Notes: generated from the letters alone by a model not told the origin. A DNA stretch of 64,000 nt from an uncultured Croceitalea sp. (GCA_947494805.1 CANLWK010000002.1:992001-1056000); one strand, 5' to 3'. Positions 1-8,593 are shown, counted from the stretch's first letter. Numbers and translations are program-made.

Positions 1-788
1 CAACTTACATTTTTGATGGTCAATTCACTTTTGGTCATTGCGGCAAGGCCGATCCAACTGCCAATTTCAATCATGTCAGGCAACATGGTATGTTCAGTAC
101 CGCCCAAGGTGTCCACACCTTCGATGACCAATAGGTTTGAACCGATGCCACTGATTTTGGCACCCATACGCACCAACATCTTGCACAATTGTTGTAAATA
201 AGGCTCACAAGCCGCATTGTAGATGGTTGTGGTCCCTTCTGCAAGTACGGCGGCCATCACAATGTTGGCAGTTCCGGTAACAGAAGCCTCATCTAAGAGC
301 ATGTAGGTGCCCTTTAATTTTTTCGCCTCCACACCATAAAAATGTTCTTCTCGATTGTAACGGAACTTTGCCCCCAATTTAATGAAGCCCTCAAAATGTG
401 TGTCTAAGCGTCTACGGCCTATTTTATCACCTCCGGGCTTGGGAATGTACCCTTGGCCAAATCGTGCCAGTAATGGGCCGACCAGCATTATGGAGCCACG
501 TAGGCCACGACCATCTTGTTTAAATTGTTCTGATTGTAGATACTCTAGGTTGATATCATCAGACTTGAACGTATAAGAGCCCTTGCCCCTTTTTTGAATT
601 TTGACGCCCAAATCTTCTAAGAGTGCAATCAATTTGTTGACATCGACGATGTCGGGTATATTGTGAATGGTAACTTTTTCTGCTGTCAATAAAACTGCGC
701 AAAGAATTTGAAGTGCTTCGTTTTTTGCGCCTTGTGGGGTGATTTCTCCTTTTAATTGGTGACCACCCTCAATTCTAAATGTTCCCAT
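1..788 (-). CDS. murA: UDP-N-acetylglucosamine 1-carboxyvinyltransferase MurA (3' end outside window)
   Basis: Cytoplasmic enzyme that transfers enolpyruvate from PEP to UDP-GlcNAc, the first committed step of peptidoglycan synthesis. ATG at 788; about 262 codons are visible of the roughly 430 usual for the family, and the rest lies left of position 1. Seen: N-terminal GEITPQGAKNEAL with the substrate-binding Lys-Asn pair, the SIMLVGPLLARFG segment, and the catalytic loop reading PGGDKIGRRRLD. In E. coli the loop is PGGC, with Cys115 the residue alkylated by fosfomycin; here that position is Asp (codon GAT). An Asp variant is known to be active and fosfomycin-insensitive in other bacteria. 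It follows a DUF4290 gene by 20 bp and is probably last in a three-gene leftward operon. Confidence 0.96.
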   Translation of the reverse strand, partial: MGTFRIEGGHQLKGEITPQGAKNEALQILCAVLLTAEKVTIHNIPDIVDVNKLIALLEDLGVKIQKRGKGSYTFKSDDINLEYLQSEQFKQDGRGLRGSIMLVGPLLARFGQGYIPKPGGDKIGRRRLDTHFEGFIKLGAKFRYNREEHFYGVEAKKLKGTYMLLDEASVTGTANIVMAAVLAEGTTTIYNAACEPYLQQLCKMLVRMGAKISGIGSNLLVIEGVDTLGGTEHTMLPDMIEIGSWIGLAAMTKSELTIKNVS

Positions 789-808
789 TTAAAGTCTTAT
801 GTAAGAAA

Positions 809-1513
809 TTAGTATCTCTTTTTACCTCTGTTACTACGTTGGCCCTTTTTACTGGTATGGTTTCGGTTTGATTTTTGAATGCGGTTCTTCAAAAATTGAC
901 TGCTCTCCGTAAGGTTTTCCCCATCTGGTGCCAAATCGATCTCTCCGTCGCTCAATTCTTTCAAATGTGCAAAAATTGCCGAATCCTCAACCGTATCTTT
1001 GTTCCAGTTCAGATAGCACTTTTTCATGTGGTTGGCAATGGCATATTCCAATCCGTCACGTAAATCACCTTTCTCCCACTTTACGGCAACATCAATCATT
1101 CTTTTGATGTTGTTGCCATAAAAGCGATATTTCGGATGGTTCTGCGGATATTCCAACGGCTCAGGCCGTTGCTGCAGTACTTCTTTTGATGTAATGGGAA
1201 AGGGCGAATCAACATCCAATTTAAAATCGGACATGATAAACAACTGATCCCAAAGTTTATGTTGAAAATCGGGCACATCGCGCAAATGGGGCTGTAAATT
1301 TCCCATTACACTGATAATGGCCTTGGCTATTTTATTTCGTTCTTCTCTATCTTCAATGGATACCGCGTGGTCTACCATTTTTTGAAAATGACGTCCGTAC
1401 TCTGGTATGATCAAATGCGCACGCTCTGTATTGTATTCTAAAGTTTCTACTGGATTCAAACTGGAAAGTTTATTAATTAGTATTCGCAGGAAGTAGCTGC
1501 TTAACGCCCGCAA
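809..1513 (-). CDS. DUF4290 family protein
   Basis: Uncharacterised cytoplasmic protein of 234 residues, of a family confined to Bacteroidota. The typical core starts at LEYNTERAHLIIPEYGRH (about residue 25) and continues through the conserved RNKIAKAIISVMGNL and HPKYRFYGNNIKRMID stretches. The C-terminus is basic and low complexity (Lys, Arg, Asn, Gly), suggesting nucleic-acid or ribosome contact, but that is inference. Start at 1513 gives a short extension ahead of the core; an internal start near residue 15 is possible. It lies between DUF493 (30 bp) and murA (20 bp), so co-transcription with cell-wall synthesis is likely. Confidence 0.88.
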   Translation of the reverse strand: MRALSSYFLRILINKLSSLNPVETLEYNTERAHLIIPEYGRHFQKMVDHAVSIEDREERNKIAKAIISVMGNLQPHLRDVPDFQHKLWDQLFIMSDFKLDVDSPFPITSKEVLQQRPEPLEYPQNHPKYRFYGNNIKRMIDVAVKWEKGDLRDGLEYAIANHMKKCYLNWNKDTVEDSAIFAHLKELSDGEIDLAPDGENLTESSQFLKNRIQKSNRNHTSKKGQRSNRGKKRY

Positions 1514-1543
1514 AATACTAAAATTATACTAGTCTTAATGGGT

Positions 1544-1831
1544 TTATAACGAAATTAGGCCCTCAATATGCGATACGGCCTTATACTTTTCAATGACCGC
1601 GTCAGGATTTTTCATGTTCACGGTAACCGAAATACTGGTGTAGGTGCCCTTTTTTGATTGTTTTGATTCTAATACCGCTCCCGGAATATCGAAAACCTTT
1701 TTGATTTCAGCAGTTTTGTCATCATCAGTGGGCACAATGAACTTATAAAGGTAATTTGACGGCCATTTACCATTTTCGAGCAATTGTTCTTTTAATCTCG
1801 AATAAAACTCTTCTGATTGCTTCTCGTTCAT
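1544..1831 (-). CDS. DUF493 family protein (YbeD-like)
   Basis: Small protein of 95 residues with the DUF493/YbeD ferredoxin-like fold pattern. Seen: WPSNYLYKFIVP near residues 23-34, then KKVFDIPGAVLESKQSKKGTYTSI and a C-terminal VTVNMKNPDAVIEKYKAV strand-helix. E. coli YbeD has no settled biochemical role, and an allosteric or regulatory function has been suggested for the fold. It is the first gene of the leftward DUF493-DUF4290-murA cluster and is divergent from the ATPase gene starting at 1917, so the 85 bp between them should hold both promoters. Confidence 0.88.
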   Translation of the reverse strand: MNEKQSEEFYSRLKEQLLENGKWPSNYLYKFIVPTDDDKTAEIKKVFDIPGAVLESKQSKKGTYTSISVTVNMKNPDAVIEKYKAVSHIEGLISL

Positions 1832-1916
1832 GGGCTATTTTTTACAAATATAACCCGTCTAAAATCAATATTTTTGCCATGGCGATAATTATTGACCCCA
1901 TCTTAAAATTTAGTTT

Positions 1917-2480
1917 TTGAACTCAAAACGAATTGTCATAACCGGTGCGCCCGGTACCGGAAAAACAAAAGTGGTCGAAGGCCTCGAGGCAAAAGGGTAT
2001 CGTTGCTTTCACGAAATTATACGGTCCATGACCGCACAGGCAAAAAATAATGGTACCACAAAAAAGCAAGTATCGAACCCCCTGGTTTTTGTAGATGATC
2101 CCTTTGAATTCAACAGGCAATTGTTAGCGGGGCGGATCAAACACTTTAGGGCAGCTGATAACTCAACAGAGACATTTAGCTTTTTTGATAGGGGGATCCC
2201 CGATGTTTTGGCCTACATGGATTACTTTAAACAAGATTATGGCATCGATTTTGAAAACGCCACGGCCGCCCATCAATATGACGCCCTGTTCATTATGCCC
2301 CCATGGAAAGCCATCTATGTTTCTGACAATGAACGGTTAGAGACCTTTGAAGAAGCCGAGGCCCTACATTCACATTTGATGGAGGCCTACCAACGATTTG
2401 GATACCAACCCATCATCGTACCCAAAACTTCAATTGAACAACGTATTTCATTTATATTGAATACGTTAAATTCAATATAG
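1917..2480 (+). CDS. AAA_28-type ATPase/kinase-like P-loop protein
   Basis: Predicted cytoplasmic NTPase of 187 residues. Walker A GAPGTGKT sits at residues 9-16 right after a short beta strand (RIVITGAPG). A FFDRGIPDVLAYMDY stretch around residues 90-105 resembles the Walker B/base region of this family, which is related to nucleotide and nicotinamide-riboside kinases. The substrate is not known. Start codon is TTG at 1917; no in-frame ATG precedes the P-loop. Its stop TAG shares its G with the GTG start of recQ, so the two are translationally coupled. Confidence 0.85.
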   Translation: MNSKRIVITGAPGTGKTKVVEGLEAKGYRCFHEIIRSMTAQAKNNGTTKKQVSNPLVFVDDPFEFNRQLLAGRIKHFRAADNSTETFSFFDRGIPDVLAYMDYFKQDYGIDFENATAAHQYDALFIMPPWKAIYVSDNERLETFEEAEALHSHLMEAYQRFGYQPIIVPKTSIEQRISFILNTLNSI

Positions 2481-4375
2481 TGCTACAGCAACCGAAAGAC
2501 ATATTACGAAACTATTGGGGTTATGACACCTTTAGGGGTTCTCAAGAACAGATTGTTCAAGAGCTTTTGCAGGGCAATGATGTTGTCGCCCTGATGCCGA
2601 CCGGCGGAGGTAAATCACTGTGCTATCAGTTACCGGCACTGGCACAAGATGGCATCTGCGTGGTCGTTTCACCTTTGGTTGCCCTGATTCAGAATCAGGT
2701 GGACGAACTTAAAAAAAAAGGTGTCAAAGCAATCGCCTTGACCGGAGGAATCTCTTTTGACGCCTTGAACGATTTGTTGGACAATTGTATTTACGGTAAC
2801 TATAAGTTTGTTTACATATCGCCAGAACGCCTACAACAAACGCTGGTGCAAGAACGCATGCAAGAAATGAACGTCAATTTGATTGCGATTGACGAGGCGC
2901 ATTGTATTTCGCAATGGGGGCATGATTTTAGACCGGCTTACTTGCAATGTTCGGTGATACGAGAGCTGCATCCTGAAGTTCCCATGGTAGCCTTGACCGC
3001 TACCGCAACCGCTGATGTCACAAAAGACATCATTGAATCTTTAAGGCTAAGGGACCCCTTTATATCCAACGATACTTTTGAGCGGAAGAACATCTTCTTT
3101 TCGGTAAAAAATACGGAAGACAAAAGATACCATCTGCTACAGGCACTTAAAGCTGACAACAATAGTGCCATTATATATGTGCGCACCCGACGAAAAACGG
3201 TCGAAGTAGCCGATTACCTGAACAAAAATGGATACCACGCCACTTTTTACCACGGTGGCCTCGCCAAGGTTGAAAAGAAAACGCGTTTACAGGCATGGCT
3301 CAATGACGAAACCCGAATTATGGTTGCGACCAATGCCTTTGGCATGGGGATCGATAAAGCTGATGTGCGCCAGGTCATACATTTTCAATTGCCCGATAGT
3401 ATTGAAAACTACTTTCAAGAGGCCGGTCGAGCAGGACGCGATGGTCGACCATCACGAGCATTGTTGTTGACAAATCCGCAAGATAAGGTTCAGGCCGAAA
3501 AACAGTTTTTACAGACCTTGCCCGATGCTGCCTTTGTCAAAACACTGTATGCCAGGTTAAACGCGTACTTGCAAATCGCTTATGGTGAAGGCAGCGGTAT
3601 GGTCTTCGGGTTAAATTTCAATGCCTTCTGCCATCGTTACCAGTTCAATCCCTTGATTGCGTACAGCGCGCTGCGCCTTTTGGACCAAAACTCGGTATTG
3701 GCGCTATCGGCAGCGGTAAACCAAAAAACTACCGTGCAGTTTATTGCACCCAAAGAAGGTATCTTCACGTATCTTGAAGGCAATAGTTCCATCGCTCAGG
3801 TCGTACTGACCCTATTGCGTACCTATGGCGGTATTTTTGATTACGAAACACGCATCAATACCTACTTGCTGGCCAAAAAAACAAACCAAAGCGAAAAAAC
3901 CATAAAAACAGTTTTGGAAAAATTACATGCAGATGAAATTGCCATCTGTCAAATGGGCAATGAAGATTTAGAGCTTACTTTTTTAACGCCGAGGGAAGAT
4001 GAAAAAACCATCAACAGGTTCGCAAAAAAGATAGATGCGCTCAACCAAACCAAACTACACCATTTACAACGTATGCTTGCTTATGTTGAAAATATAGCAG
4101 TTTGTCGCAGTGTTTTTATCCTAAACTATTTTGGACAAGAACAAAAAGCGTGCGGTAATTGTGATATTTGCAGCAATGATAGTAAAGTGTACCGCAATTT
4201 AACACAAGTCAAGGGCCTGATTGTTAAAGCACTGGATTCCAAACCTAAATCGGCACGGGCAATTGTGGCGCAATTGGGTTTTGATGAGAAGGACATCTTA
4301 CTGGCACTTAGAGAACTGTCAGAGGAAGAAACGATTAAAGTAAACCATACCAATGAATATGAGCGCAACAACTGA
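2480..4375 (+). CDS. recQ: ATP-dependent DNA helicase RecQ
   Basis: 3'-5' superfamily 2 helicase, 631 residues, used in recombination and replication-fork repair. Seen: motif 0/I with FRGSQEQIV and TGGGKS (about residues 17-46), motif II DEAH (about 137-140), motif III ALTATAT, motif V/VI ATNAFGMGIDKADVR and QEAGRAGRDG. A zinc-binding segment follows near residue 545 (C-R-S...C-x2-C-x2-C). The C-terminus ends after the winged-helix region with no recognisable HRDC domain, so this is a shorter RecQ. GTG start at 2480 overlaps the upstream ATPase stop by one base; the 3' end overlaps fmt by 23 bp. Confidence 0.96.
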   Translation: MLQQPKDILRNYWGYDTFRGSQEQIVQELLQGNDVVALMPTGGGKSLCYQLPALAQDGICVVVSPLVALIQNQVDELKKKGVKAIALTGGISFDALNDLLDNCIYGNYKFVYISPERLQQTLVQERMQEMNVNLIAIDEAHCISQWGHDFRPAYLQCSVIRELHPEVPMVALTATATADVTKDIIESLRLRDPFISNDTFERKNIFFSVKNTEDKRYHLLQALKADNNSAIIYVRTRRKTVEVADYLNKNGYHATFYHGGLAKVEKKTRLQAWLNDETRIMVATNAFGMGIDKADVRQVIHFQLPDSIENYFQEAGRAGRDGRPSRALLLTNPQDKVQAEKQFLQTLPDAAFVKTLYARLNAYLQIAYGEGSGMVFGLNFNAFCHRYQFNPLIAYSALRLLDQNSVLALSAAVNQKTTVQFIAPKEGIFTYLEGNSSIAQVVLTLLRTYGGIFDYETRINTYLLAKKTNQSEKTIKTVLEKLHADEIAICQMGNEDLELTFLTPREDEKTINRFAKKIDALNQTKLHHLQRMLAYVENIAVCRSVFILNYFGQEQKACGNCDICSNDSKVYRNLTQVKGLIVKALDSKPKSARAIVAQLGFDEKDILLALRELSEEETIKVNHTNEYERNN

Positions 4376-5324
4376 GAAACGCGATTTACGAATTGTTTTT
4401 ATGGGAACGCCAGAGTTTGCCGTAGCCGGACTCGCCCACCTCTTAGAAAATAATTATACGGTGGTAGGTGTGGTCACTGCACCTGATAGGCCAGCAGGTC
4501 GTGGACGTAAACTACAAGAATCGGCAGTTAAAAAATACGCTCTTGAAAAGGGGTTGCCCGTTCTACAGCCAACCAATTTAAAGAGTGAGGCGTTCATAGC
4601 ATCACTAGCTGCCCTAGAAGCCAACCTACAAATTGTGGTAGCATTTCGGATGTTGCCAAAAGTAGTTTGGCAAATGCCCAAATTTGGCACGTTCAACCTT
4701 CACGCATCACTGCTACCGCAATACAGGGGCGCCGCGCCAATTAACTGGGCCATCATCAATGGAGAGACCAAAACTGGGGTAACCACCTTCTTTATTGATG
4801 AAAAGATCGATACCGGTCAAATGATATTGCAGAAAGCGACCGAGATATCACCCAATGAAACGGCAGGCCAACTTCATGACCGACTAATGCATCTGGGAGC
4901 AGAGGTTATTGTTCAAACGGTCGCCCTTATTGAAGACAATGCGGTCACCTTGACCAAGCAGCCAGAGGACCAAACCCTAAAACCTGCCCATAAAATATAT
5001 CGAGAGACCTGTAAAATTGACTGGTCCAAGCCATTGCACAATGTTTACAACCATATCAGGGGGCTTAGCCCCTATCCTACCGCATGGACCACATTGACCA
5101 ATACCAAAGAAGACATTACATTGAAAATTTATGGTGCCGAACCCATGGTCGAAGCACACCAGTTACGTTTTGGTACCGTAATCGCAGATAAGCAACACCT
5201 AAAAGTAGCCGTTAAAGATGGCTATATCAATTTATTAGAGGTACAATTGCCCGGTAAACGTAAAATGGCCATCAAAGAAGTTCTTAATGGGTTTTCGGTT
5301 GAAAAAGAAGCTTATATGCGCTAA
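4353..5324 (+). CDS. fmt: Methionyl-tRNA formyltransferase
   Basis: Formylates Met-tRNAfMet with 10-formyl-THF before translation initiation; 323 residues, normal for the family. Seen: N-terminal RIVFMGTPEFAVAGL, the APDRPAGRG loop, the folate/catalytic region NLHASLLPQYRGAAPINWA with catalytic Asn and His, and the downstream DEKIDTGQM bearing the catalytic Asp. The C-terminal OB-like domain follows from about residue 210. Two nearby ATGs (4353 and 4359) are possible starts. The gene begins inside the end of recQ (23 bp overlap), which indicates coupled expression of recQ and fmt. Confidence 0.96.
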   Translation: MNMSATTEKRDLRIVFMGTPEFAVAGLAHLLENNYTVVGVVTAPDRPAGRGRKLQESAVKKYALEKGLPVLQPTNLKSEAFIASLAALEANLQIVVAFRMLPKVVWQMPKFGTFNLHASLLPQYRGAAPINWAIINGETKTGVTTFFIDEKIDTGQMILQKATEISPNETAGQLHDRLMHLGAEVIVQTVALIEDNAVTLTKQPEDQTLKPAHKIYRETCKIDWSKPLHNVYNHIRGLSPYPTAWTTLTNTKEDITLKIYGAEPMVEAHQLRFGTVIADKQHLKVAVKDGYINLLEVQLPGKRKMAIKEVLNGFSVEKEAYMR

Positions 5325-5426
5325 GCCCTTACTATGACTAGGCTACCGAAATCTGCGGAAAAAAGTCCGGTTTTATCAACAAACACCCCAAGTTATCAAC
5401 AAAAACGCCGATTTCCCTTGGTAACA

Positions 5427-5457
5427 CTTGCCTCAACGCTAAATCCGTATAAATTTG
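5427..5457 (+). promoter_or_regulatory. Bacteroidota-type promoter of the HU gene
   Basis: -33 element CTTG at 5427-5430, a 19-base spacer, then -7 element TAAATTTG at 5450-5457, matching the TTTG-N19/20-TAnnTTTG consensus of the primary sigma factor in this phylum. It lies 45 bp before the HU start codon, leaving an A/T-rich leader. Confidence 0.7.
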
Positions 5458-5501
5458 TTTAGCATTAAAATTATTTTAACAACAATTAATTTAATTCCAT
5501 T

Positions 5502-5774
5502 ATGAACAAAACAGAATTAATCGATGCAATGGCAGCTGATGCTGGCATCACGAAGGCAGCAGCCAAAAAGGCATTGGAATCTTTCTTAGGAAACGTTGAA
5601 GGTTCTCTTAAAAAAGGAAACAGAGTTTCTCTAGTAGGTTTCGGATCTTGGTCTGTTTCTAGAAGAAATGCAAGAGAAGGTAGAAATCCTCAAACAGGAC
5701 AAACTATCAAGATTGCAGCTAAAAATGTTGTTAAGTTTAAAGCAGGTACTGAACTAGGTAATGCTGTAAACTAA
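5502..5774 (+). CDS. HU family DNA-binding protein
   Basis: Nucleoid protein of 90 residues that bends DNA as a dimer. The whole family pattern is present: N-terminal MNKTELIDAMAADAGITKAAAKKAL helix pair, VSLVGFGSWSV saddle, then the DNA-embracing arm GRNPQTGQTIKI with the conserved intercalating Pro, and AAKNVVKFKAGTEL at the end. Single-gene unit: a good promoter precedes it and a strong terminator follows. HU and IHF subunits look alike, so HU-beta-like is the safest label. Confidence 0.96.
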   Translation: MNKTELIDAMAADAGITKAAAKKALESFLGNVEGSLKKGNRVSLVGFGSWSVSRRNAREGRNPQTGQTIKIAAKNVVKFKAGTELGNAVN

Positions 5775-5795
5775 TAATTATATTTTATCACACTG

Positions 5796-5826
5796 AAAAG
5801 CACTTCATTATTGAAGTGCTTTTTTG
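5796..5826 (+). terminator. Rho-independent terminator of the HU gene
   Basis: Perfect 9-bp stem AGCACTTCA / TGAAGTGCT with a four-base TTAT loop, preceded by A's and followed by six T's, 22 bp after the HU stop codon. Confidence 0.9.
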
Positions 5827-5887
5827 TTTAATGACTTTTTGTAGTTATCACATAATATCTTACATTTAAGAAGTAACTACTTACGTT

Positions 5888-6448
5888 ATGCTGAGTCCTG
5901 AACCAGAAAAAGGAAAATTATTGATTGCTGAACCTGCCTTAACGGGCGATGTATCTTTCAACCGCTCTGTGGTGTTGTTGGCAGAGCATAATGAAGAAGG
6001 TTCCGTTGGTTTTATTCTGAACAAACCTTTAGAGTATGACATCTGCGACTTGGTCAACGAAATTGATGTGCCGTTCAAGGTCTACAATGGCGGCCCGGTA
6101 GAACAAGATAACTTATATTTTATTCATAAAGTACCGCATCTTATCGAGGGCAGTATTGAAATCTCTGATGGCATCTATTGGGGCGGTAACTTTGAGAAGA
6201 CCATTCAATTGGTCAATAATTTAGAGATTACCGAAGCTGATATTCGTTTTTTCTTAGGGTATTCTGGTTGGGCCTCGTTACAATTGCACCAAGAGCTGAC
6301 CTCAAAGTCTTGGGTCGTGGTCAAAAACGAGTATGAAAGTAGTATTATAGAAAAGTCCTCTTCGGCTTTTTGGAAAGAGAAAATGGTCGAATTGGGCGGT
6401 GACTACCTGATTTGGTCCAATGCCCCTGAAAATCCCACGCTGAACTAA
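5888..6448 (+). CDS. YqgE/AlgH family protein
   Basis: Cytoplasmic protein of 186 residues in the UPF0301 (YqgE/AlgH) family. Seen: PEKGKLLIAEPALTGDVSFNRSVVLLAEHNEEGSVGFILNKPL at the N-terminus, the VYNGGPVEQDNLYFIH motif, DGIYWGGNFE and FFLGYSGWASLQL, the usual order of conserved blocks. The biochemical role is unsettled; AlgH was first linked to alginate regulation in Pseudomonas. It converges on the aminotransferase gene with a 4-bp overlap at the 3' ends, a pairing often kept in this phylum. Confidence 0.92.
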   Translation: MLSPEPEKGKLLIAEPALTGDVSFNRSVVLLAEHNEEGSVGFILNKPLEYDICDLVNEIDVPFKVYNGGPVEQDNLYFIHKVPHLIEGSIEISDGIYWGGNFEKTIQLVNNLEITEADIRFFLGYSGWASLQLHQELTSKSWVVVKNEYESSIIEKSSSAFWKEKMVELGGDYLIWSNAPENPTLN

Positions 6449-7290
6449 GCCAATCGTGCACGGGCGTTCAGTTTTCCTATGAGGTTTTTAGCAGTGGCCG
6501 TAGCAAATTCTTTTTTTCGGTATTTGGTTATGGGCACGATACCCAAAATGGTATTCGTCAAAAATAGCTCATCAGCCTTTTGAAGCTCAAAAGGCGATAT
6601 GGAAGCTTCTAAGATTTCATAGTCTTCAAGTGCTTCTAGCAGTTCAATCAATTTCTTTCTAAGTATACCGTTCAAGCAACCATCTTCCAATGGCGGTGTT
6701 TTGATGATGTTTTTGTTGACCAAGAACAGATTGCCATTTATGGTCTCGACCACCTGTTTCTTTTGGTTCAGCAATAAACAGTTCTGATAGCCATTTTCTT
6801 GGGAATATACCCCTGCCACAACGTTTAGTAGTTTATTGGTGGTCTTTAGGTTTGACAACATATCGGCATTTAGGTAAAAGTCTTTGAAAAGCTCTACCTC
6901 ATAGGGTTGTTCGGTTAGCACATAAAAAGGTGCCGTCAGCGGTTTTACGGTAATAACGTATTGTACATTATTATCAGTGGGCGCATAAAGCCCGCCCGTA
7001 TTTCTAAAAACTAAAATTTTAACACGTACCGCATTATTTTGCAGCTCCTTTGCCGTAATGGTCTTTAGTACCTCGGCTTCAAGGTGCTCCATGGTAAACT
7101 GCATGGGAATCTCCATTCGTAAAATACGCATACTGGCCATAAGGCGAAAATAATGGTCTTCCCAAAAAAACAGTTTTCCGTTCACTACGCGCAAGGTCTC
7201 AAAGAGCCCATCGCCATATTGTAGGCCGCGGTTGTCACCATTTAGAAAATTCTCATCTTCTGCAAGCAATGTACCATTAAAGTTTACCAT
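6445..7290 (-). CDS. Class IV aminotransferase (PabC/IlvE-like)
   Basis: PLP-dependent fold type IV enzyme of 281 residues. Seen: GLQYGDGLFETLRVVNG near residues 22-38, R and H residues of the WEDHYFRL segment, the PLP-lysine region SNLKTTNKLLNV (about 143-154), and ETINGNLFLVN with the conserved Glu contacting the cofactor. This pattern fits aminodeoxychorismate lyase or branched-chain/D-amino-acid aminotransferase; the sequence alone does not decide which, and the low similarity to canonical IlvE makes a PabC-like folate role the better guess. Tail-to-tail 4-bp overlap with yqgE. Confidence 0.85.
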   Translation of the reverse strand: MVNFNGTLLAEDENFLNGDNRGLQYGDGLFETLRVVNGKLFFWEDHYFRLMASMRILRMEIPMQFTMEHLEAEVLKTITAKELQNNAVRVKILVFRNTGGLYAPTDNNVQYVITVKPLTAPFYVLTEQPYEVELFKDFYLNADMLSNLKTTNKLLNVVAGVYSQENGYQNCLLLNQKKQVVETINGNLFLVNKNIIKTPPLEDGCLNGILRKKLIELLEALEDYEILEASISPFELQKADELFLTNTILGIVPITKYRKKEFATATAKNLIGKLNARARLA

Positions 7291-7344
7291 AAAAAAAGTC
7301 CCGTTTTTAGCGGGACCAAAGATACGTTTGAAATATGGATTCTT

Positions 7345-7728
7345 CTATTTTGAGCCCAAGACTTGTTTTAGATCTGATATTTGGTTTTCCCAAAGCATTT
7401 TTGCCTCGTCTATTTCATCATCTTCGGCAAAATCAGTGATAAAAAGGGAGACATCTTTTGTGATTTCGTCAACAATGATGCGCATTTCAAAGTAACTGTC
7501 GTCGTCATTCTCTTCCCAAGCGAACTTTACAAACTCATCGCTTTTACGTTTTAAGAGTTTAGCATTTTCTTCTGTACCGTCCCATATAAAAATAAAGAGC
7601 TCCCCTCGTGAGTTCACATTATCGGCGAACCATTCAGACAAACCAGATGGTGTCGATATATATTGATAGAGCAATTGTGGTGACGATTGTATTACAAACT
7701 CTATTTCAAATTTTGTTTTATCACTCAT
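7345..7728 (-). CDS. START-like domain protein (SRPBCC superfamily)
   Basis: Cytoplasmic helix-grip protein of 127 residues, a Bacteroidota family annotated START-like and related to AHSA1. Seen: KFEIEFVIQSSPQLLYQYISTPSGLSEWFADNV at the N-terminus, a beta-rich centre with FIWDGTEENAKLL, and a long C-terminal helix EAKMLWENQISDLKQVLGSK. A hydrophobic cavity for a lipid or cofactor is expected from the fold; no ligand is known. Separated by 54 bp from the aminotransferase and in the same direction, so they may share a transcript. Confidence 0.88.
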   Translation of the reverse strand: MSDKTKFEIEFVIQSSPQLLYQYISTPSGLSEWFADNVNSRGELFIFIWDGTEENAKLLKRKSDEFVKFAWEENDDDSYFEMRIIVDEITKDVSLFITDFAEDDEIDEAKMLWENQISDLKQVLGSK

Positions 7729-7810
7729 TCTTTGTTCGTTATCTATTTTGTTGTTGCTATAATTCGGTAATATAAAAAAATAAATAGCAATTAATAAATT
7801 AATTGTGAAT

Positions 7811-7842
7811 TTTGATTCGGCGAAAAAATAGAATTATATTTG
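7811..7842 (+). promoter_or_regulatory. Promoter of tRNA-Met
   Basis: -33 TTTG at 7811-7814, 20-base spacer, -7 TATATTTG at 7835-7842: an exact match to the Bacteroidota primary-sigma consensus, 19 bp before the tRNA. Confidence 0.8.
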
Positions 7843-7861
7843 CAGCCGCTTATCAGAAGAT

Positions 7862-7935
7862 GGCGAGGTAGCTCAGCTGGTTAGAGCGTCGGATTCATAA
7901 CCCGGAGGCCGAGGGTTCAAGTCCCTCTCTCGCTA
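7862..7935 (+). tRNA. tRNA-Met (anticodon CAT)
   Basis: Full cloverleaf: acceptor GGCGAGG pairs with TCTCGCT allowing end wobbles, D-arm GCTC...GAGC with the GGTT loop, anticodon loop TTCATAA, T-arm GAGGG-TTCAAGT-CCCTC, discriminator A. Anticodon CAT with the elongator-like body. The base pair next to the anticodon loop (7893/7901) is A-C. CCA is not encoded (CAA follows). The adjacent downstream region is accessory DNA beginning with a broken tyrosine recombinase, so this locus is a likely landing zone for mobile DNA. Confidence 0.95.
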
Positions 7936-7944
7936 CAAGTGATC

Positions 7945-7978
7945 AAAAGGAATCTCAAGACATGGGGTTCCTTTTTTT
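7945..7978 (+). terminator. Terminator after tRNA-Met
   Basis: AAAAGGAATCTC, 7-base loop, then GGGGTTCC and a run of seven T's; the stem closes with two G-T wobbles. Directly behind the tRNA, so it looks like the native terminator. Confidence 0.8.
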
Positions 7979-8072
7979 ATTTTTCTGGGCACTATTTTTT
8001 GGGGGTTGAACAACAGTCAATTCTATTTTATGTTCATTTTGTACCAAATAGAAACCATTTTGTAGAGTTTAA

Positions 8073-8575
8073 TTTGCCATATGGTCTTGCCAAAACACCA
8101 ATAACCTAAAACATCGCTGTATTGTACAATTGCTCTATGGTTCAGGACTGAGAAGAAGTGAACAATTGAACCTAAAACTAAATGATATCGATAGTAAACG
8201 AATGCTAGTAAGCGTTGAAAGCTCTAAAGGGAATAAGGATAGGCAGACTTTGCTATCTAAAACCGCTCTTAGTGATCTAAGACGATATTATATCAAATAT
8301 AAGCCACAAGTATATTTGTTCGAAGGGCCAGGGGGGATCCATATAGTGGAGCGAGTGTTCTAAAAATAGTTAGGTCCGCTGCCGAAAAAGCGAGGATAAG
8401 AAAAAAGGTCACGCCCCATATATTAAGGCATAGTTTTGCAACCCACTTACTGGAATCGGGTGCTGATTTAAGGCAAATACAGGTATTGCTCGGGCACAGC
8501 TCAAGTAAAACAATGGAGTTATATACCCATGTGGCCACAAATACTTTTGAAACCATTAAAAATCCCCTAGATTAG
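8073..8575 (+). pseudogene. Tyrosine recombinase/integrase remnant, 5'-truncated and frameshifted
   Basis: Catalytic half of a Xer/IntI-like tyrosine recombinase. First frame: NLKHRCIVQLLYGSGLRRSEQL (about 8103-8168) with Arg I, then SSKGNKDRQTLL with the beta-hairpin Lys, up to LFEGPG. Reading then breaks in a run of six G's at 8330-8335. The second frame resumes at [11 protein letters not shown] and holds [15 protein letters not shown] (His-x-x-Arg), [15 protein letters not shown] (His and the nucleophile Tyr), ending KNPLD-stop at 8575. One extra G would restore EGPGGDPYSG. No N-terminal core-binding domain is found upstream (stops at 8049 and 8070). All catalytic residues survive, so the break is recent or a sequencing error; the missing N-terminus argues for true decay. 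No IntI-specific insertion helix is evident. Confidence 0.88.
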
Positions 8576-8593
8576 TATTCATAAAAAAGAAAT

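Noticed and set aside
1917-5324. ATPase plus RecQ as a phage-defence pair
   Set aside because: Both are coupled to fmt and flanked by housekeeping genes; no nuclease or other defence protein is present.
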